Counted from the stretch's first letter, positions 1-8,949 are shown. The stretch: 64,000 nt of DNA from Bacillus sp. SM2101 (GCF_018588585.1 NZ_JAEUFG010000004.1:62001-126000), one strand, 5' to 3'. Notes: generated by a model from the letters alone, not told the origin. A program made the numbers and translations.

Positions 1-116
1 TTAAACAATTATCGCAGCATGAGGATATTCTTGGGGAACAACTGGCAAACAATGACACATTTAAGCTAATACCAGCCATGTTTATGTCGGAATTTAATAA
101 GAACAATAAGAACTAG
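1..116 (+). CDS. C-terminal end of an unidentified protein (cut by window start)
   Basis: An open frame enters from the left edge and runs 37 codons to a TAG at 114-116, ending in the residues SEFNKNNKN. It is followed at 136-167 by a perfect hairpin, which supports a real plus-strand gene end. Too little sequence is present to name a family. I infer a gene only from the open frame and the hairpin, so a chance open frame cannot be excluded. Confidence 0.45.
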   Translation, partial: KQLSQHEDILGEQLANNDTFKLIPAMFMSEFNKNNKN

Positions 117-135
117 CTATTTTAAGCCTTCCTTT

Positions 136-167
136 AAATTAGGAGGAGTATCGTCTCCTCCTAATTT
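136..167 (+). terminator. Hairpin terminator after the left-edge gene
   Basis: Perfect 13-bp stem AAATTAGGAGGAG / CTCCTCCTAATTT with a 6-nt loop. There is no strong T run on the plus strand; the T-rich flank on the other strand means it may also stop the minus-strand gene at 222-656. Confidence 0.65.
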
Positions 168-221
168 CACCATAAATATAATAGTACGTTAACTTAATTA
201 TTGTTCATAAGAGTTGGAGTG

Positions 222-656
222 TTAAGCTCGAAAATAATCCCCTCTCCAATTAACAATGTCCTTCTTAATTTGTTTCCTTTTCAAATTTTCTTTTACGGCT
301 TTCTCACAAAGTGTAGGAAATTCTTCGTCGCTAGCAAATCGTAACGCAATAATTTGATCGATTGTCAAATTAGAATCTAATAACCTACCTGTTAACACAT
401 ACGCTCTTAAATTCTCTTCTGTTCGAATGACACGATCTTGTAATTTCAAAATATACTCTCGAACGAGAATAAACGTGATCACTAATCCAACTACCCCTAC
501 TAACATTAATGTTGCAGGCCAAACTGACTCACCATCTGATAAAGCAAACACTAAATTTACAATGACTCCAATTAATGCAGCAAGAATAATTGGTAGACCT
601 ATAAAATGGTATGGTACATGGTAGCGAGTATGGTTTTTGAAATTCTGTTCTTTCAA
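222..656 (-). CDS. DUF6526-like two-helix membrane protein
   Basis: A 144-residue protein with two hydrophobic helices near residues 18-38 and 47-66, followed by a charged cytoplasmic tail. The tail carries the pattern QDRVIRTEENLR, then LTIDQIIALRFASDEE, then KRKQIKKDIVNWR. This layout matches, from memory, the DUF6526 family of small Firmicute membrane proteins; its function is not known. The gene is monocistronic, with a short upstream gap before the minus-strand VOC gene. The family assignment comes from motif recall rather than a search. Confidence 0.75.
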   Translation of the reverse strand: MKEQNFKNHTRYHVPYHFIGLPIILAALIGVIVNLVFALSDGESVWPATLMLVGVVGLVITFILVREYILKLQDRVIRTEENLRAYVLTGRLLDSNLTIDQIIALRFASDEEFPTLCEKAVKENLKRKQIKKDIVNWRGDYFRA

Positions 657-767
657 ATAAAGCGCTCCTTTACTGTTGAAATATTCTATAAATTCAGAAT
701 ATCACAACGGTGACAATAATGGAACAATTTACTAAACTTATCTTAACTGCTAGATAATAATTTGATA

Positions 768-1130
768 CTACCCTTTAAGTAAAAAATCATTACCATCAAG
801 ATCTTTAAACTGAACAAATGTCCCCCATTCCATTTTTTTCGGTTCATCTAAAAACTCTACGCCATTTGTTTTTAACATTTCGTATGTAGCTTGTACATTG
901 TCACACTCAAACACAATGGATGCCTGCTTCTCATTCCAATCTTTCATCATGACCTTCGGATATATTACTAAATGAGATTGCGCACCTTTTGGAGCTACTT
1001 CTAGCCAATTAGCATTTGGTCCCATTGGGAATTCTGCCACTACTTCAAATCCTACTTGTTCTGTCCAAAAGTGTTTTGCTTTTTGCTGATCATCTACATA
1101 CACTGCAACTGTTGCAATCTTATTAATCAT
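768..1130 (-). CDS. VOC-superfamily (glyoxalase/bleomycin-resistance-like) protein
   Basis: A 120-residue single-domain protein with the paired beta-alpha-beta-beta-beta layout of the vicinal oxygen chelate fold. The N-terminal module begins KIATVAVYVDDQQKAKHFWTE and the second half ends GTFVQFKDLDGNDFLL, a typical VOC ending. A glutamate in SIVFECDN could be a metal ligand. Proteins of this size usually act as dimers; members include glyoxalase-like enzymes, dioxygenases and drug-binding proteins, and the substrate cannot be told from sequence. The start has a GGAGG-type site just upstream (TTAGAATC separates it from the ATG). Confidence 0.85.
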   Translation of the reverse strand: MINKIATVAVYVDDQQKAKHFWTEQVGFEVVAEFPMGPNANWLEVAPKGAQSHLVIYPKVMMKDWNEKQASIVFECDNVQATYEMLKTNGVEFLDEPKKMEWGTFVQFKDLDGNDFLLKG

Positions 1131-1194
1131 TGATTCTAACCTCCATTCTTCTTACCTACCACCATTGTAACTTATATGATCAAGATGACAACGG

Positions 1195-1300
1195 TTTTAA
1201 TTTGCTTCTCTTCGTAAGCTTTGCTATTATCTATGGCTATAAGTAAAGTTTTATCGGCGTACTTTTGTAATACCACGAATGCTAGATGCTTACATATTTT
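1195..1300 (-). repeat. Degenerate copy of the 150-bp TIR repeat
   Basis: The stretch contains a recognisable end (CTCTTCGTAAGCTTTGCTATT) and a weak match to the core (ACCACGAATGCTAG) in the orientation opposite to the type copy at 20052-20194. It lies in the 257-bp gap before sspH. This is an old, poorly conserved copy. Confidence 0.35.
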
Positions 1301-1387
1301 ATTTCTTAGACCCCAAAAACCTACTTATGCAAAAAAAGTGGGAATCTCATCATTGAGAGTTCACCACTTTGCGTGAATCCTATTCGT

Positions 1388-1567
1388 TTAAACCTCTTCT
1401 AACTCAGCAATCGGTACAGACCGTTTTTCATGATGATTACCTCTCATATGGACTGTAGCAACATTCCCTTGCTCATCACAACTATCAATCCAAACAGACA
1501 CGCCGTTATAATGAACAGTTATATCATTTGGTGATGAAATGATTTGTTTCGCTCGTTTTATATCCAT
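1388..1567 (-). CDS. sspH: Small acid-soluble spore protein, H type
   Basis: A 59-residue protein starting MDIKRAKQIISSPNDITVHY and continuing NGVSVWID, with an ending of MRGNHHEKRSVPIAELEEV. This closely follows the SspH family, minor acid-soluble proteins made in the forespore under sigma G and packed in the dormant spore core. The length matches the family's usual 59 residues or so. The ATG has a TGGAGGC site 6-7 nt upstream. The gene stands alone with about 280 bp of AT-rich DNA upstream, where its forespore promoter should lie; I could not pick the promoter out with confidence. Confidence 0.93.
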   Translation of the reverse strand: MDIKRAKQIISSPNDITVHYNGVSVWIDSCDEQGNVATVHMRGNHHEKRSVPIAELEEV

Positions 1568-1845
1568 TACTATGCCTCCATCTTTTTAAAAGACTTATTT
1601 TCGTAGAAATTAACGCGTTACAACTAGAAATCATGTCATCTAATTAATATTAAAGTAAAACCATTTCTAGCTGTTTTACTGTCGTAAAAATAATTACAAC
1701 GATTACGAAAAGAGTCTTTTGTAATTTTTACTCCACCAATATCATTACAAAAAAAAGAAAAATTTATGCAAAATTGTCCAAATATCGAACACACTATTAG
1801 CATACATATTATTTTTCTAGACTAAATTTGAAAGGGCGAACAGCA

Positions 1846-2079
1846 ATGAAAATGACAAATGATGAGAAACAAGTGCTAAGCGATACGATTGATCGCTTAA
1901 ATGAAGGGCTTGATTCAATCATTGCTCTATATAACGAATCAGAGACAGACAAGCCAATTCTTGACTTTGAGGATGATGTGATTACCGCTATTGAACAAGC
2001 AAAGGAAAAGTATGGAGACCAAAATATAAATGATCATCTTAATAATATTATGAGAGAAATTCTCTCCATGATGACGTGA
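1846..2079 (+). CDS. mstX: MstX (Mistic), short form, upstream of YugO
   Basis: A 77-residue acidic protein beginning MKMTNDEKQVLSDTIDRLNE and continuing GLDSIIALYNESETDKP. It is clearly alignable, from memory, with the last three quarters of B. subtilis MstX (Mistic), which associates with the membrane and precedes the K+ channel gene yugO. The first helix of the 110-residue B. subtilis form is absent, as in the roughly 84-residue homologues of other bacilli. I chose the ATG at 1846 because AAAGGG lies 9 nt upstream; an in-frame TTG at 1828 lies too close to any site. In B. subtilis mstX and yugO are co-transcribed and affect biofilm formation. Here the gap to yugO is 72 bp. Confidence 0.88.
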   Translation: MKMTNDEKQVLSDTIDRLNEGLDSIIALYNESETDKPILDFEDDVITAIEQAKEKYGDQNINDHLNNIMREILSMMT

Positions 2080-2151
2080 CTCAGCTTCTGAATGAAATAC
2101 TTATAGGCTTCAAAAAATTGAGAGGTGTACTTTTAGATTGGAGGTTAGGCC

Positions 2152-3147
2152 GTGAAAGTTGGTGGGCTATTAGCATCGTACTTACGTTGGCATGTTGTTT
2201 ATAGGATACTATCCATTATTATTATAATGATTATCCTATTCGGTACAATTATTCATTTACTTGAACCAAACCAATTTCCTACAATATTTGATGGAATTTG
2301 GTGGGCAATCATCACTACTTCAACTGTTGGTTACGGTGACTTCGTTCCAGCTTCTACGATTGGAAGGCTGGTCGCTATTATTCTCATCTTAGCTGGGACA
2401 GGCTTTGTTACAACATATTTTGTTACTCTTGCGGCTACAGCAGTTGCTAAGGAGAACGAATTTATGGAGGGAAAAATCTCGTTTAAAGGAGAACATCAAA
2501 TTATTATTATAGGCTGGAATGGTCGTGCGTACGAAACGATCACTCACCTTTCAAAACTTAAGCCAGCGATTGAAATTATCTTAATAGACGAGTCATTAGA
2601 GCACAATCCATTACCAAACAAAAATGTTCATTTTATAAAAGGAAACCCTTCACAGGATGATACTCTAAAAAAAGCAAATGTTAATTCAGCAATTATGGCG
2701 TTAATTACTGCTGATCAAAGCAAGGATGAATTAACTGCAGATATGAATTCTATCCTAACACTTTTAGCAATCAAGGGGTTGAATTGTAACATATATAGTA
2801 TTGTTGAAATCTTAACATCACATCACGTGAACAACGCTGAACGTGCAGGTGCAGATGAGATAGTCGAAACGACCAAGTTATCAAGTTATGTAATGGTTAA
2901 TAGTCTACTATCACATGGTATGGCCCACACATTACTCAAAATGCTCGATCATTTAAAAGGCAGTAAAATCATGTACATACAAACGACAACAGACCTAATT
3001 AATCAAACATTCCGTGATGTTAGCCACAGTTTACTTTGCAAACGTATTTTATTAATAGGAGTCAAAAGAGGAGATGAATCTTATGTCAATCCCTCTCACT
3101 CTTTTCTAATTAAGGCACAAGACGAACTGTTAGTCATAATGGATTAG
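2152..3147 (+). CDS. yugO: YugO-type potassium channel with RCK domain
   Basis: A 331-residue two-helix K+ channel. Helix M1 spans about residues 17-37, the selectivity filter TVGYGD is at 58-63, and helix M2 is at about 71-93. A cytoplasmic TrkA-N/RCK nucleotide-binding domain follows, with its Rossmann loop GWNGRA at 121-126 and an acidic DES after the second strand. The C-terminal region holds the remaining RCK sequence. The start is GTG with GGAGG 7 nt upstream. It follows mstX directly, as in B. subtilis, where YugO-mediated K+ efflux takes part in biofilm electrical signalling. The stop codon overlaps that of convergent yugN by 4 nt, so no shared terminator fits between them. Confidence 0.95.
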   Translation: MKVGGLLASYLRWHVVYRILSIIIIMIILFGTIIHLLEPNQFPTIFDGIWWAIITTSTVGYGDFVPASTIGRLVAIILILAGTGFVTTYFVTLAATAVAKENEFMEGKISFKGEHQIIIIGWNGRAYETITHLSKLKPAIEIILIDESLEHNPLPNKNVHFIKGNPSQDDTLKKANVNSAIMALITADQSKDELTADMNSILTLLAIKGLNCNIYSIVEILTSHHVNNAERAGADEIVETTKLSSYVMVNSLLSHGMAHTLLKMLDHLKGSKIMYIQTTTDLINQTFRDVSHSLLCKRILLIGVKRGDESYVNPSHSFLIKAQDELLVIMD

Positions 3148-3548
3148 TGAAGTAACCTCTCTTCTAAATCTTTAATGAGGGACTTCCCCATATCTACATA
3201 TTTCGTTGGGACAGTTGCATCAGGATCTTCTGGCTCTGAAAACTGATTAAATGAAGCATTCACATTTCCAACATGTACGTTATCATCTAAACCAACTTGG
3301 TATTTATGTGTCAATAAGAATGGGGTACCAAGTTCAACGGTTGCTCCTTCTGAATCTAATTGACCATCGACAGCTTCAAAAGGAATACGAAGAAAATGAT
3401 AGCCGACCTCGTTGGCAATTTTATAATCAAATGAGCCATGATCATAATCCCAATTTCCACCAATAACATAACCTAAAGGTTTTAGCTCTTGTTCCAACTT
3501 AAATAATTTAAAAGTTGTACCCGTTATCTTTGATGATAATTCAATCAT
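3144..3548 (-). CDS. yugN: YugN-like family protein
   Basis: A 134-residue soluble protein of the YugN-like family. The sequence GYVIGGNWDYDHGSFDYKI near residues 27-45 and FLRIPFEAVDG near 53-63 match the family's conserved region. The function is unknown; the family is conserved next to yugO and pgi in bacilli. It is transcribed towards yugO and the two genes end in each other (4-nt overlap of stop codons). A promoter would have to lie in the 359-bp gap to its right, which also contains a TIR repeat copy. Confidence 0.88.
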   Translation of the reverse strand: MIELSSKITGTTFKLFKLEQELKPLGYVIGGNWDYDHGSFDYKIANEVGYHFLRIPFEAVDGQLDSEGATVELGTPFLLTHKYQVGLDDNVHVGNVNASFNQFSEPEDPDATVPTKYVDMGKSLIKDLEERLLH

Positions 3549-3649
3549 TTTGTAACACGTCCTTTAGCTTTTGCTGTTTTCTATTAGCTTGTTGCTTTTT
3601 ATGACTAGATGACAACCCCCATAGCTGTTATCACGTTCGTTGTCACTAT

Positions 3650-3791
3650 CCTTACTTAGAAAAACTTATCATAGCTTGTTTAAAATGATGTAACTGAATT
3701 AAATAATATGTTGCTGTAATTGCAATAGCAATAAAGTTCACGAATTGGTGCCTTAGTAATAATAGCAACAACATTGTCAAAAAGAGCCTTA
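3650..3791 (+). repeat. TIR repeat, plus orientation
   Basis: The right end is well preserved, with TTAGTAATAATAGCAACA followed by TTGTCAAAAAGAGCCTT. The left part (AACTTATCATAGC and on) is diverged. It fills most of the gap between yugN and pgi. Nothing else was seen in this gap apart from the pgi terminator. Confidence 0.6.
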
Positions 3792-3849
3792 CTCTTGTAT
3801 TAGGTTAACCATCTATATATCATTCATCCATATGTATAATTGAACAAAA

Positions 3850-3882
3850 ATAAAAAAGCTTGAGGAAAATCCCCTCAAGCTT
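3850..3882 (-). terminator. pgi terminator
   Basis: A stem of 10 bp, AAGCTTGAGG / CCTCAAGCTT (3856-3865 and 3873-3882). On the minus strand it is followed by TTTTTTATTTTTG. It sits about 25 nt after the pgi stop codon and is a canonical intrinsic terminator. Confidence 0.92.
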
Positions 3883-3907
3883 CATTCATAATTATTACAT
3901 TAATTCA

Positions 3908-5260
3908 TTAGTCATTAAGTCGCTTTTCTAGCTCAGCCTTCTTCTCTTCGAAACCAGGCTTCCCTAATAGTGCAAACATGTTTACTTTGTAAGCTTCAAC
4001 ACCTGGTTGATCAAATGGATTTACACCTAATAAATATCCACTCATGGCGCAAGCTTTTTCAAAGAAGTATACTAAATAACCGAATGAATACTCATTAAGC
4101 TCTGGAATTGAAACAGTTAAATTTGGTACTCCCCCATCTGTGTGAGCAAGCATGGTACCTTCAAATGCCTTTTTATTAACGAAATCGACTGTTTTACCAG
4201 CAAGGTAGTTTAAGCCATCTAAATCACTACTTGCCTCTTCAATCGTTAATTCATGACGAGGTTTCTCCACATGAAGAATCGTTTCAAATAAATCACGACG
4301 ACCTTCTTGGACATATTGTCCTAATGAATGTAAATCAGTAGAGAAGTTTGCTGATGAAGGGAAAATACCTTTTTGATCCTTCCCTTCACTTTCACCAAAC
4401 AACTGCTTCCACCATTCAGCAAAGTATTGAAGCGATGGTTCATAATTTATTAACATTTCTATCGTTTTACCTTTATTGTAAAGTACATTCCGAACAACTG
4501 CATATTGATAAGCACCGTTTTCTTCTAACTCTGAGTTAGAAAATTCGTTGCTAGCATCTTGAGCTCCTCGCATCATTTCTTCAATATTAGCACCACTAAC
4601 TGCGATTGGTAATAATCCAACAGCAGTGAGTACTGAATAGCGCCCACCTACATCATCAGGAATGATAAATGATTCATATCCTTCTTCAGTAGCCAGAGTT
4701 TTCAATGCACCTTTAGCTTGATCGGTGGTAGCATAAATTCTTTTTCTTGCCTCGTCAATTCCATATTTTTCTTCAAGCATTTTTCGGAAAATACGGAAAG
4801 CAATAGCTGGCTCAGTTGTCGTACCAGATTTTGAAATGACATTAATAGAGAAATCTTTGCCCTCTAATACGTCCATCACATCTTTCATATACGACGAGCT
4901 AATATTATTACCTACAAAAATAATTTGTGGTGTAGTTCTTTGCTCTTTTGATAGCGATGAATAGAACGAATGATTTAACATATCAATGGCAGCTCGTGCA
5001 CCTAAATATGATCCACCAATTCCGATGACTAACAATATTTCAGAATCACCTTTAATTTTTTCTGCGCTTTTTTGAATGCGTGAGAATTCCTCTTTATTAT
5101 AATCTGTAGGTAAATCAACCCACCCTAAAAAATCATTTCCTGCACCAGTTTTTTCATGCAAAGAATGATGAGCTACTTTTACCGCATCACGTAAATATGT
5201 AATTTCATGTTCTGAAAAAAACGATAATGCTTTTGAATAATCAAACTTAATATATGACAT
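3908..5260 (-). CDS. pgi: Glucose-6-phosphate isomerase
   Basis: A 450-residue enzyme that interconverts glucose 6-phosphate and fructose 6-phosphate in glycolysis and gluconeogenesis. Both family signatures are visible: [17 protein letters not shown] in the middle and [18 protein letters not shown] near the C terminus; the phosphate loop region GGSYLGARA is near residue 80. The ATG of [10 protein letters not shown] was chosen because GGAGG lies 8 nt upstream; an in-frame TTG five codons earlier overlaps that site. The length equals that of B. subtilis Pgi. The gene is flanked by a strong terminator downstream and the 124-bp repeat array upstream. Confidence 0.98.
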   Translation of the reverse strand: MSYIKFDYSKALSFFSEHEITYLRDAVKVAHHSLHEKTGAGNDFLGWVDLPTDYNKEEFSRIQKSAEKIKGDSEILLVIGIGGSYLGARAAIDMLNHSFYSSLSKEQRTTPQIIFVGNNISSSYMKDVMDVLEGKDFSINVISKSGTTTEPAIAFRIFRKMLEEKYGIDEARKRIYATTDQAKGALKTLATEEGYESFIIPDDVGGRYSVLTAVGLLPIAVSGANIEEMMRGAQDASNEFSNSELEENGAYQYAVVRNVLYNKGKTIEMLINYEPSLQYFAEWWKQLFGESEGKDQKGIFPSSANFSTDLHSLGQYVQEGRRDLFETILHVEKPRHELTIEEASSDLDGLNYLAGKTVDFVNKKAFEGTMLAHTDGGVPNLTVSIPELNEYSFGYLVYFFEKACAMSGYLLGVNPFDQPGVEAYKVNMFALLGKPGFEEKKAELEKRLND

Positions 5261-5384
5261 CTTGTTAACCTCCAAACTGAATAATAAATCTTTATAAATA
5301 CCACTTTAGCGAAAGGCTGTGAGTAAATCAAGAACACCACCCTTATGTAAGCGTCTCCAAAATAAAATATTTTATGACAATATA

Positions 5385-6106
5385 GAAAAGTGGAGCCGAC
5401 TGTTTAACCTCGACAAGCGTTGGAACATTTTCAACTGAAGACGCTTTTTGTCTTCTGATGAAAATGTGAAACGTCTCGAGAGGTTAGGAGGCGGAGCTAG
5501 ACAATATAGAAAAGCGGAAGGTGCCTGTTTATCGGTGACAAGCATAAGACGATTCGGCTAGAAGGTTTGGACTTTACCTTGACGTATTGGCTTATGACCT
5601 CGAGCCGATGGTACCTGAAGCTGGAGAAAAAGAAAAGCGAAAGTGCCTTGTTTATCCCCGACAAGCGCTGGAAGCATTTCACTTGAAGTCGCTTTTTGAC
5701 TTCATGAGAAATGGTGAAGCGACTCGAGGGGATAGGCACTGTAGCTAGACAACTAGAAAAGCGAAAGTGCCTTGTTTATCCCCGACAAGCACTGGAGCCT
5801 TTTCACTTGAAGGCGCTTTTTGCCTTCGGGTGAAATGGTGAAGCGACTCGAGGGGATAGGAGCTGAAGCTGGATAACTAGAAAAGCCGAGCCGACTGTTC
5901 AACCTCGACAGCGTTAGAACATTTTCAACTGAAGACGCTTTTGGTCTTCGGGTGAAATGGTGAAGCGACTCGAGGGGATAGGAGCTGAAGCTGGATAACT
6001 AGAAAAGCCGAGCCGACTGTTCAACCTCGACAGCGTTAGAACATTTTCAACTGAAGACGCTTTTGGTCTTCTGGTGAAAGGACGAAGGTGCTGAAGCTAG
6101 ATAAAC
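5385..6106. repeat. Array of six 124-bp structured repeat units
   Basis: Six head-to-tail units begin near 5385, 5509, 5632, 5756, 5880 and 6002 (spacing 122-124 bp; the last is truncated). Each starts GAAAAGC, carries CGACAAGC, a central hairpin around GAAGGCGC...GCCTTC, then CTCGAG, and ends GAAGCTGGA or AGCTAGACA. Whole units fold into one long near-palindrome. Units differ in stem sequence while keeping pairing: AACCTC/GAGGTT in unit 1, ATCGG/CCGAT in unit 2, ATCCCC/GGGGAT in units 3 and 4. Units 5 and 6 look chimeric, with a unit-1-type left half and, in unit 5, a unit-4-type right half. The array occupies the 983-bp gap between pgi and the next gene, and no gene is credible inside it. 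Confidence 0.92.
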
Positions 6107-6243
6107 GCAAATAATATGTTAATCACTCGTTTTGTTATAAGGGATTAAGTGCGTTAACTTTACAAATAGTAAGCGAAGGCACCTCATTCTCCTTATATTA
6201 AGCTAAATGAGTTTGTCTAAAATTAGTAAAACCCTTTCACCAT

Positions 6244-6513
6244 CTATTCTTCTAATTGCTTCTCTTTTTTATTAAAACGGCTCATAATTATAAAAATCAG
6301 CCAACATATGATTACGATAATACCCGATAACATTCCTGTACCTAATATCACCCATCCACCAACTATTGTTAGAAAGAATAAATGAATTGCAAGTACAATA
6401 TTTGCAATAATTAGAGGGTAGGTTAATCTTCTTCTCGTTTCAATATTATCCGCAATGAAATACAAACCAAGAACAAAAAGAATAATTGGCAGTGCATAAA
6501 TGACAAACTCCAT
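6244..6513 (-). CDS. Small three-helix membrane protein, unknown function
   Basis: An 89-residue protein starting MEFVIYALPIILFVLGLYF, with three predicted membrane helices (about residues 4-20, 32-52 and 57-79) and a short charged tail ending KKEKQLEE. The ATG was chosen because TAGGAGG lies 7 nt upstream; a longer in-frame reading to the right has no ribosome site. I do not recognise the family. In B. subtilis the membrane protein YugM occupies a comparable place near pgi, but I see no convincing sequence match and do not use the name. Confidence 0.7.
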   Translation of the reverse strand: MEFVIYALPIILFVLGLYFIADNIETRRRLTYPLIIANIVLAIHLFFLTIVGGWVILGTGMLSGIIVIICWLIFIIMSRFNKKEKQLEE

Positions 6514-6774
6514 ATTTTTTCCTCCTAACACTAATGAGTATTTGTTAAAAAATTTACAGCTATTTTTATAACAGTAAACTGAGCTCTTACGATAGTTATT
6601 GTTTAAAGAAGAAAAGGTTTCAAATGCTCTAGTTGTATACATGTTTATGTCTTTTCCAACATTTAATGAGAGGAAAGCTCATTATAATACTCTCACCAAT
6701 ATTACAATTACTTCATCAAATAATACTAGATAAAAAAGCTCAAATTCACATAGATGCATAAGGATCGTACAAAA

Positions 6775-6932
6775 GTAACGACTTTTTTTGAAACTTGTTT
6801 TTTACCTATCTTTTAGTAACTGATATTTATAATATGATTGCTATAATCTCTAGAGAAGAAAAGATGCCACGAACGTTAGCAACATACGTGGGCTAATATC
6901 TAAGACGAATAGCAATAATTAATGCGAATACA
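6775..6932 (-). repeat. TIR repeat, minus orientation
   Basis: The intact core GAAAAGATGCCACGAAC is at about 6858-6874, followed by the left-end sequence in reverse complement (GACGAATAGCAATAATTAAT, then GCGAATAC). The distal end is diverged. It overlaps the 3' end of the small ORF at 6893-6991. Confidence 0.75.
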
Positions 6933-6991
6933 ACCAATAGTAAAAGACCAATTACAATCGTAATTGGTCTATACTTATTTATGCTACTCAT
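6893..6991 (-). CDS. Possible 32-residue single-helix membrane peptide
   Basis: An open frame reads MSSINKYRPITIVIGLLL and continues LVVFALIIAIRLRY. It has a positively charged N terminus, one hydrophobic helix and a basic end, which is typical of small membrane proteins. It lies 18 nt downstream of yugJ on the same strand. Against it: the ribosome site is poor (AGTTAGC), the C-terminal codons come from a TIR repeat copy, and its codons 8-15 coincide with a hairpin that could be the yugJ terminator. I regard it as a candidate only. Confidence 0.3.
   Translation of the reverse strand: MSSINKYRPITIVIGLLLLVVFALIIAIRLRY
6945..6970 (-). terminator. Hairpin downstream of yugJ
   Basis: An 11-bp perfect stem AGACCAATTAC / GTAATTGGTCT with a 4-nt loop. 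On the minus strand it is followed by TTTACT. It lies about 40 nt after the yugJ stop and is a plausible but weak intrinsic terminator. Confidence 0.55.
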
Positions 6992-7009
6992 TATTTTTAG
7001 CTAACTATT

Positions 7010-8173
7010 TTATAGTGACATTTTTAAAATGGTTAGTACATTCTCTTTGTTTAGCTTTTTAAAATTACCAAAATCACCATAAACAACAGTTTTTTCAGCC
7101 ATTACTTCAAGGTTCGAATCATCAATGTCATAATCCGCAAGTCGTGAAGGTGCGCCAATACTTGACCAGAATGCACTAAGTTTATCAATGCCTTCCAATG
7201 CGATTTCACGATCACTCTTACCTTCTGGATTTACTTCAAATACTCTTATCGCTAATTGTTTAAATCTACCTACATTTTCATCAAGGACATGTCTCATCCA
7301 GTTTGGAAATAAAATCGCTAAACCGCCTGCATGTGGAATATCGTATACAGCTGATACAGCGTGCTCAATATTATGAGTTGCCCAATCTCCACGATAACCC
7401 ATGCTTAACATACCATTTAAGGCAATCGTACCATTGTATAATATCGTTTCTCTATGCTCGTAGCTCTCTAAGTCTTCAAGCAGTTTCGGAGCTGTATCGA
7501 TGACAGTTTTTAGTACTGCTTCACACATTTGATCTTGCAAAGGTGTATTTGAAACGTTATGAAAATATTGCTCAAATACATGACTCATCATATCAACCAT
7601 ACCATAAATTGTTTGATCTCTAGGTACTGAAAATGTATTGGTCGGATCAAGAATGGAGAATTTAGGGAATACTAAAGGACTTCCCCAGCCATATTTTTCT
7701 TGAGTTTCCCAATTTGTTATTACAGAACCTGCGTTCATTTCTGACCCAGTTGCAGCAAGTGTTAACACAGTTCCTAATGGTAATGCAGCTTCAGGAACTG
7801 CTTTTCTACTCATAAAATCCCATACATCTCCATCATATTTCGCACCAGCAGCAATAGCCTTTGAACAATCAATTACACTGCCGCCACCTACAGCTAATAT
7901 AAATTCAATACCTTCATTCTTACAAATCTCCACACCTTTTCTTACTGTTGATAAACGTGGATTCGGTTCAACTCCTGCTAATTCAACAAACTCAGCATCA
8001 ATTTCCGAGAAAATTGCTGTAACTTTTTCATAAATACCGTTGCGCTTAATACTTCCCCCACCATAAACGAGCAGTACTTTTTTTCCATATTGAGGTATTT
8101 CTGTTTTCAATTGTTCTAATTGATCTTTACCAAAAATTAGTTTTGTTGGATTAAAAAACGTGAAATTATTCAT
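7010..8173 (-). CDS. yugJ: Iron-dependent alcohol (butanol-type) dehydrogenase YugJ
   Basis: A 387-residue group III (Fe-type) NAD(P)H-dependent alcohol dehydrogenase. The N-terminal half carries the nucleotide-binding GGGSVID motif near residue 93. The C-terminal helical half carries the metal ligands in [12 protein letters not shown] (Asp and His) and in [20 protein letters not shown] (two His). The length equals B. subtilis YugJ. I chose the ATG of [15 protein letters not shown], which has AAGGAAGGA upstream. It probably reduces aldehydes in fermentative growth; the true substrate is unknown. The 776-bp upstream gap is filled largely by TIR repeats. Confidence 0.95.
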   Translation of the reverse strand: MNNFTFFNPTKLIFGKDQLEQLKTEIPQYGKKVLLVYGGGSIKRNGIYEKVTAIFSEIDAEFVELAGVEPNPRLSTVRKGVEICKNEGIEFILAVGGGSVIDCSKAIAAGAKYDGDVWDFMSRKAVPEAALPLGTVLTLAATGSEMNAGSVITNWETQEKYGWGSPLVFPKFSILDPTNTFSVPRDQTIYGMVDMMSHVFEQYFHNVSNTPLQDQMCEAVLKTVIDTAPKLLEDLESYEHRETILYNGTIALNGMLSMGYRGDWATHNIEHAVSAVYDIPHAGGLAILFPNWMRHVLDENVGRFKQLAIRVFEVNPEGKSDREIALEGIDKLSAFWSSIGAPSRLADYDIDDSNLEVMAEKTVVYGDFGNFKKLNKENVLTILKMSL

Positions 8174-8356
8174 AACATCCTTCCTTTCACTAACATTATG
8201 ATTTAAGGAATACAAAATCGCAAGCTCCCTGCTCAGTCCAAGACAAGACTAATCGCCCGAGCATTTCCAGAAATAAAGTGAAAGGTTTTCACTCTAAAAT
8301 AAGCTTGTCACCTTCTGATATGTGAATTGACCCCTACAGTTATACTTATCTTTTTA

Positions 8357-8830
8357 TAAAGCTCTATTCATAAACTTTGCTGCTATTGTTATTAGTTAAG
8401 GCTCTTTTCGTATATTTTGTTGCTTATATTATTAATTTAGGACAATAAAATAAGATATTCGGTATCATCGTATAAATTAGAAAAGAAAAGATGCCACGAA
8501 CTAGCATGAAATACGTGTTTATATTCTATGTACGAAAAACAACTATTGGTTTGAAAACGAAGTTGAAAAAGGCTCTTTTCGTTTACTTGTTGCTTATATG
8601 ATTAATTTAGGACAATAAAATATGGGTATCATCGTATAAATTAGAAAAGAAAAGATGCCACGAACTAGCTTGAAATACGTGTTTAATTTCTATGTACGAA
8701 AAGCAACTATTAGTTGAGAACGAAGTTGAAAAAGGCTCTTTTCGTATATTTTGTTGCTTGTATTATTAAATTAGAACAACAAAATAAAACATAAGATGGC
8801 ATCGTATAGAGAAAAATAAAAGATGCCAAC
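8357..8830 (-). repeat. Tandem array of TIR repeats
   Basis: A partial copy from 8357 and three nearly full copies begin at 8398, 8569 and 8732 (periods 171 and 163 bp). Each opens AAGGCTCTTTTCGTATATTT or a close variant, then TGTTGCTT. The first two full copies carry the core GAAAAGATGCCACGAACTAG; the third has the variant GATGCCAACGACAC. Copies 1 and 2 end with TACGAAAA(A/G)CAACTATT and GAAGTTGAAAAAGG, where the next copy starts. It occupies most of the gap between yugJ and yuzA. The remaining part (8174-8356) holds nothing I recognise. Confidence 0.88.
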
Positions 8831-8949
8831 GACACCTGTATATCCAATACAAGTGCAAACAGTCAAATAAAAAAATTAAAGATCATGAATATTTTTCCTT
8901 ATATATGCCAAAATATATATTAATTAAGATAAAAAGGAGGCAACATATT

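Noticed and set aside
5385-6106. Possible CRISPR array
   Set aside because: Units are about 124 bp, joined without spacers, and differ in their stems. No cas genes are near. The same holds for 56718-57321 and for the TIR arrays.
7110-7125. tRNA-like GGTTCGAATC
   Set aside because: It lies inside the yugJ coding sequence and no cloverleaf can be formed around it.
8174-8356. Search for an operator or riboswitch upstream of yugJ
   Set aside because: Only weak, unconvincing inverted repeats are present; nothing could be assigned.
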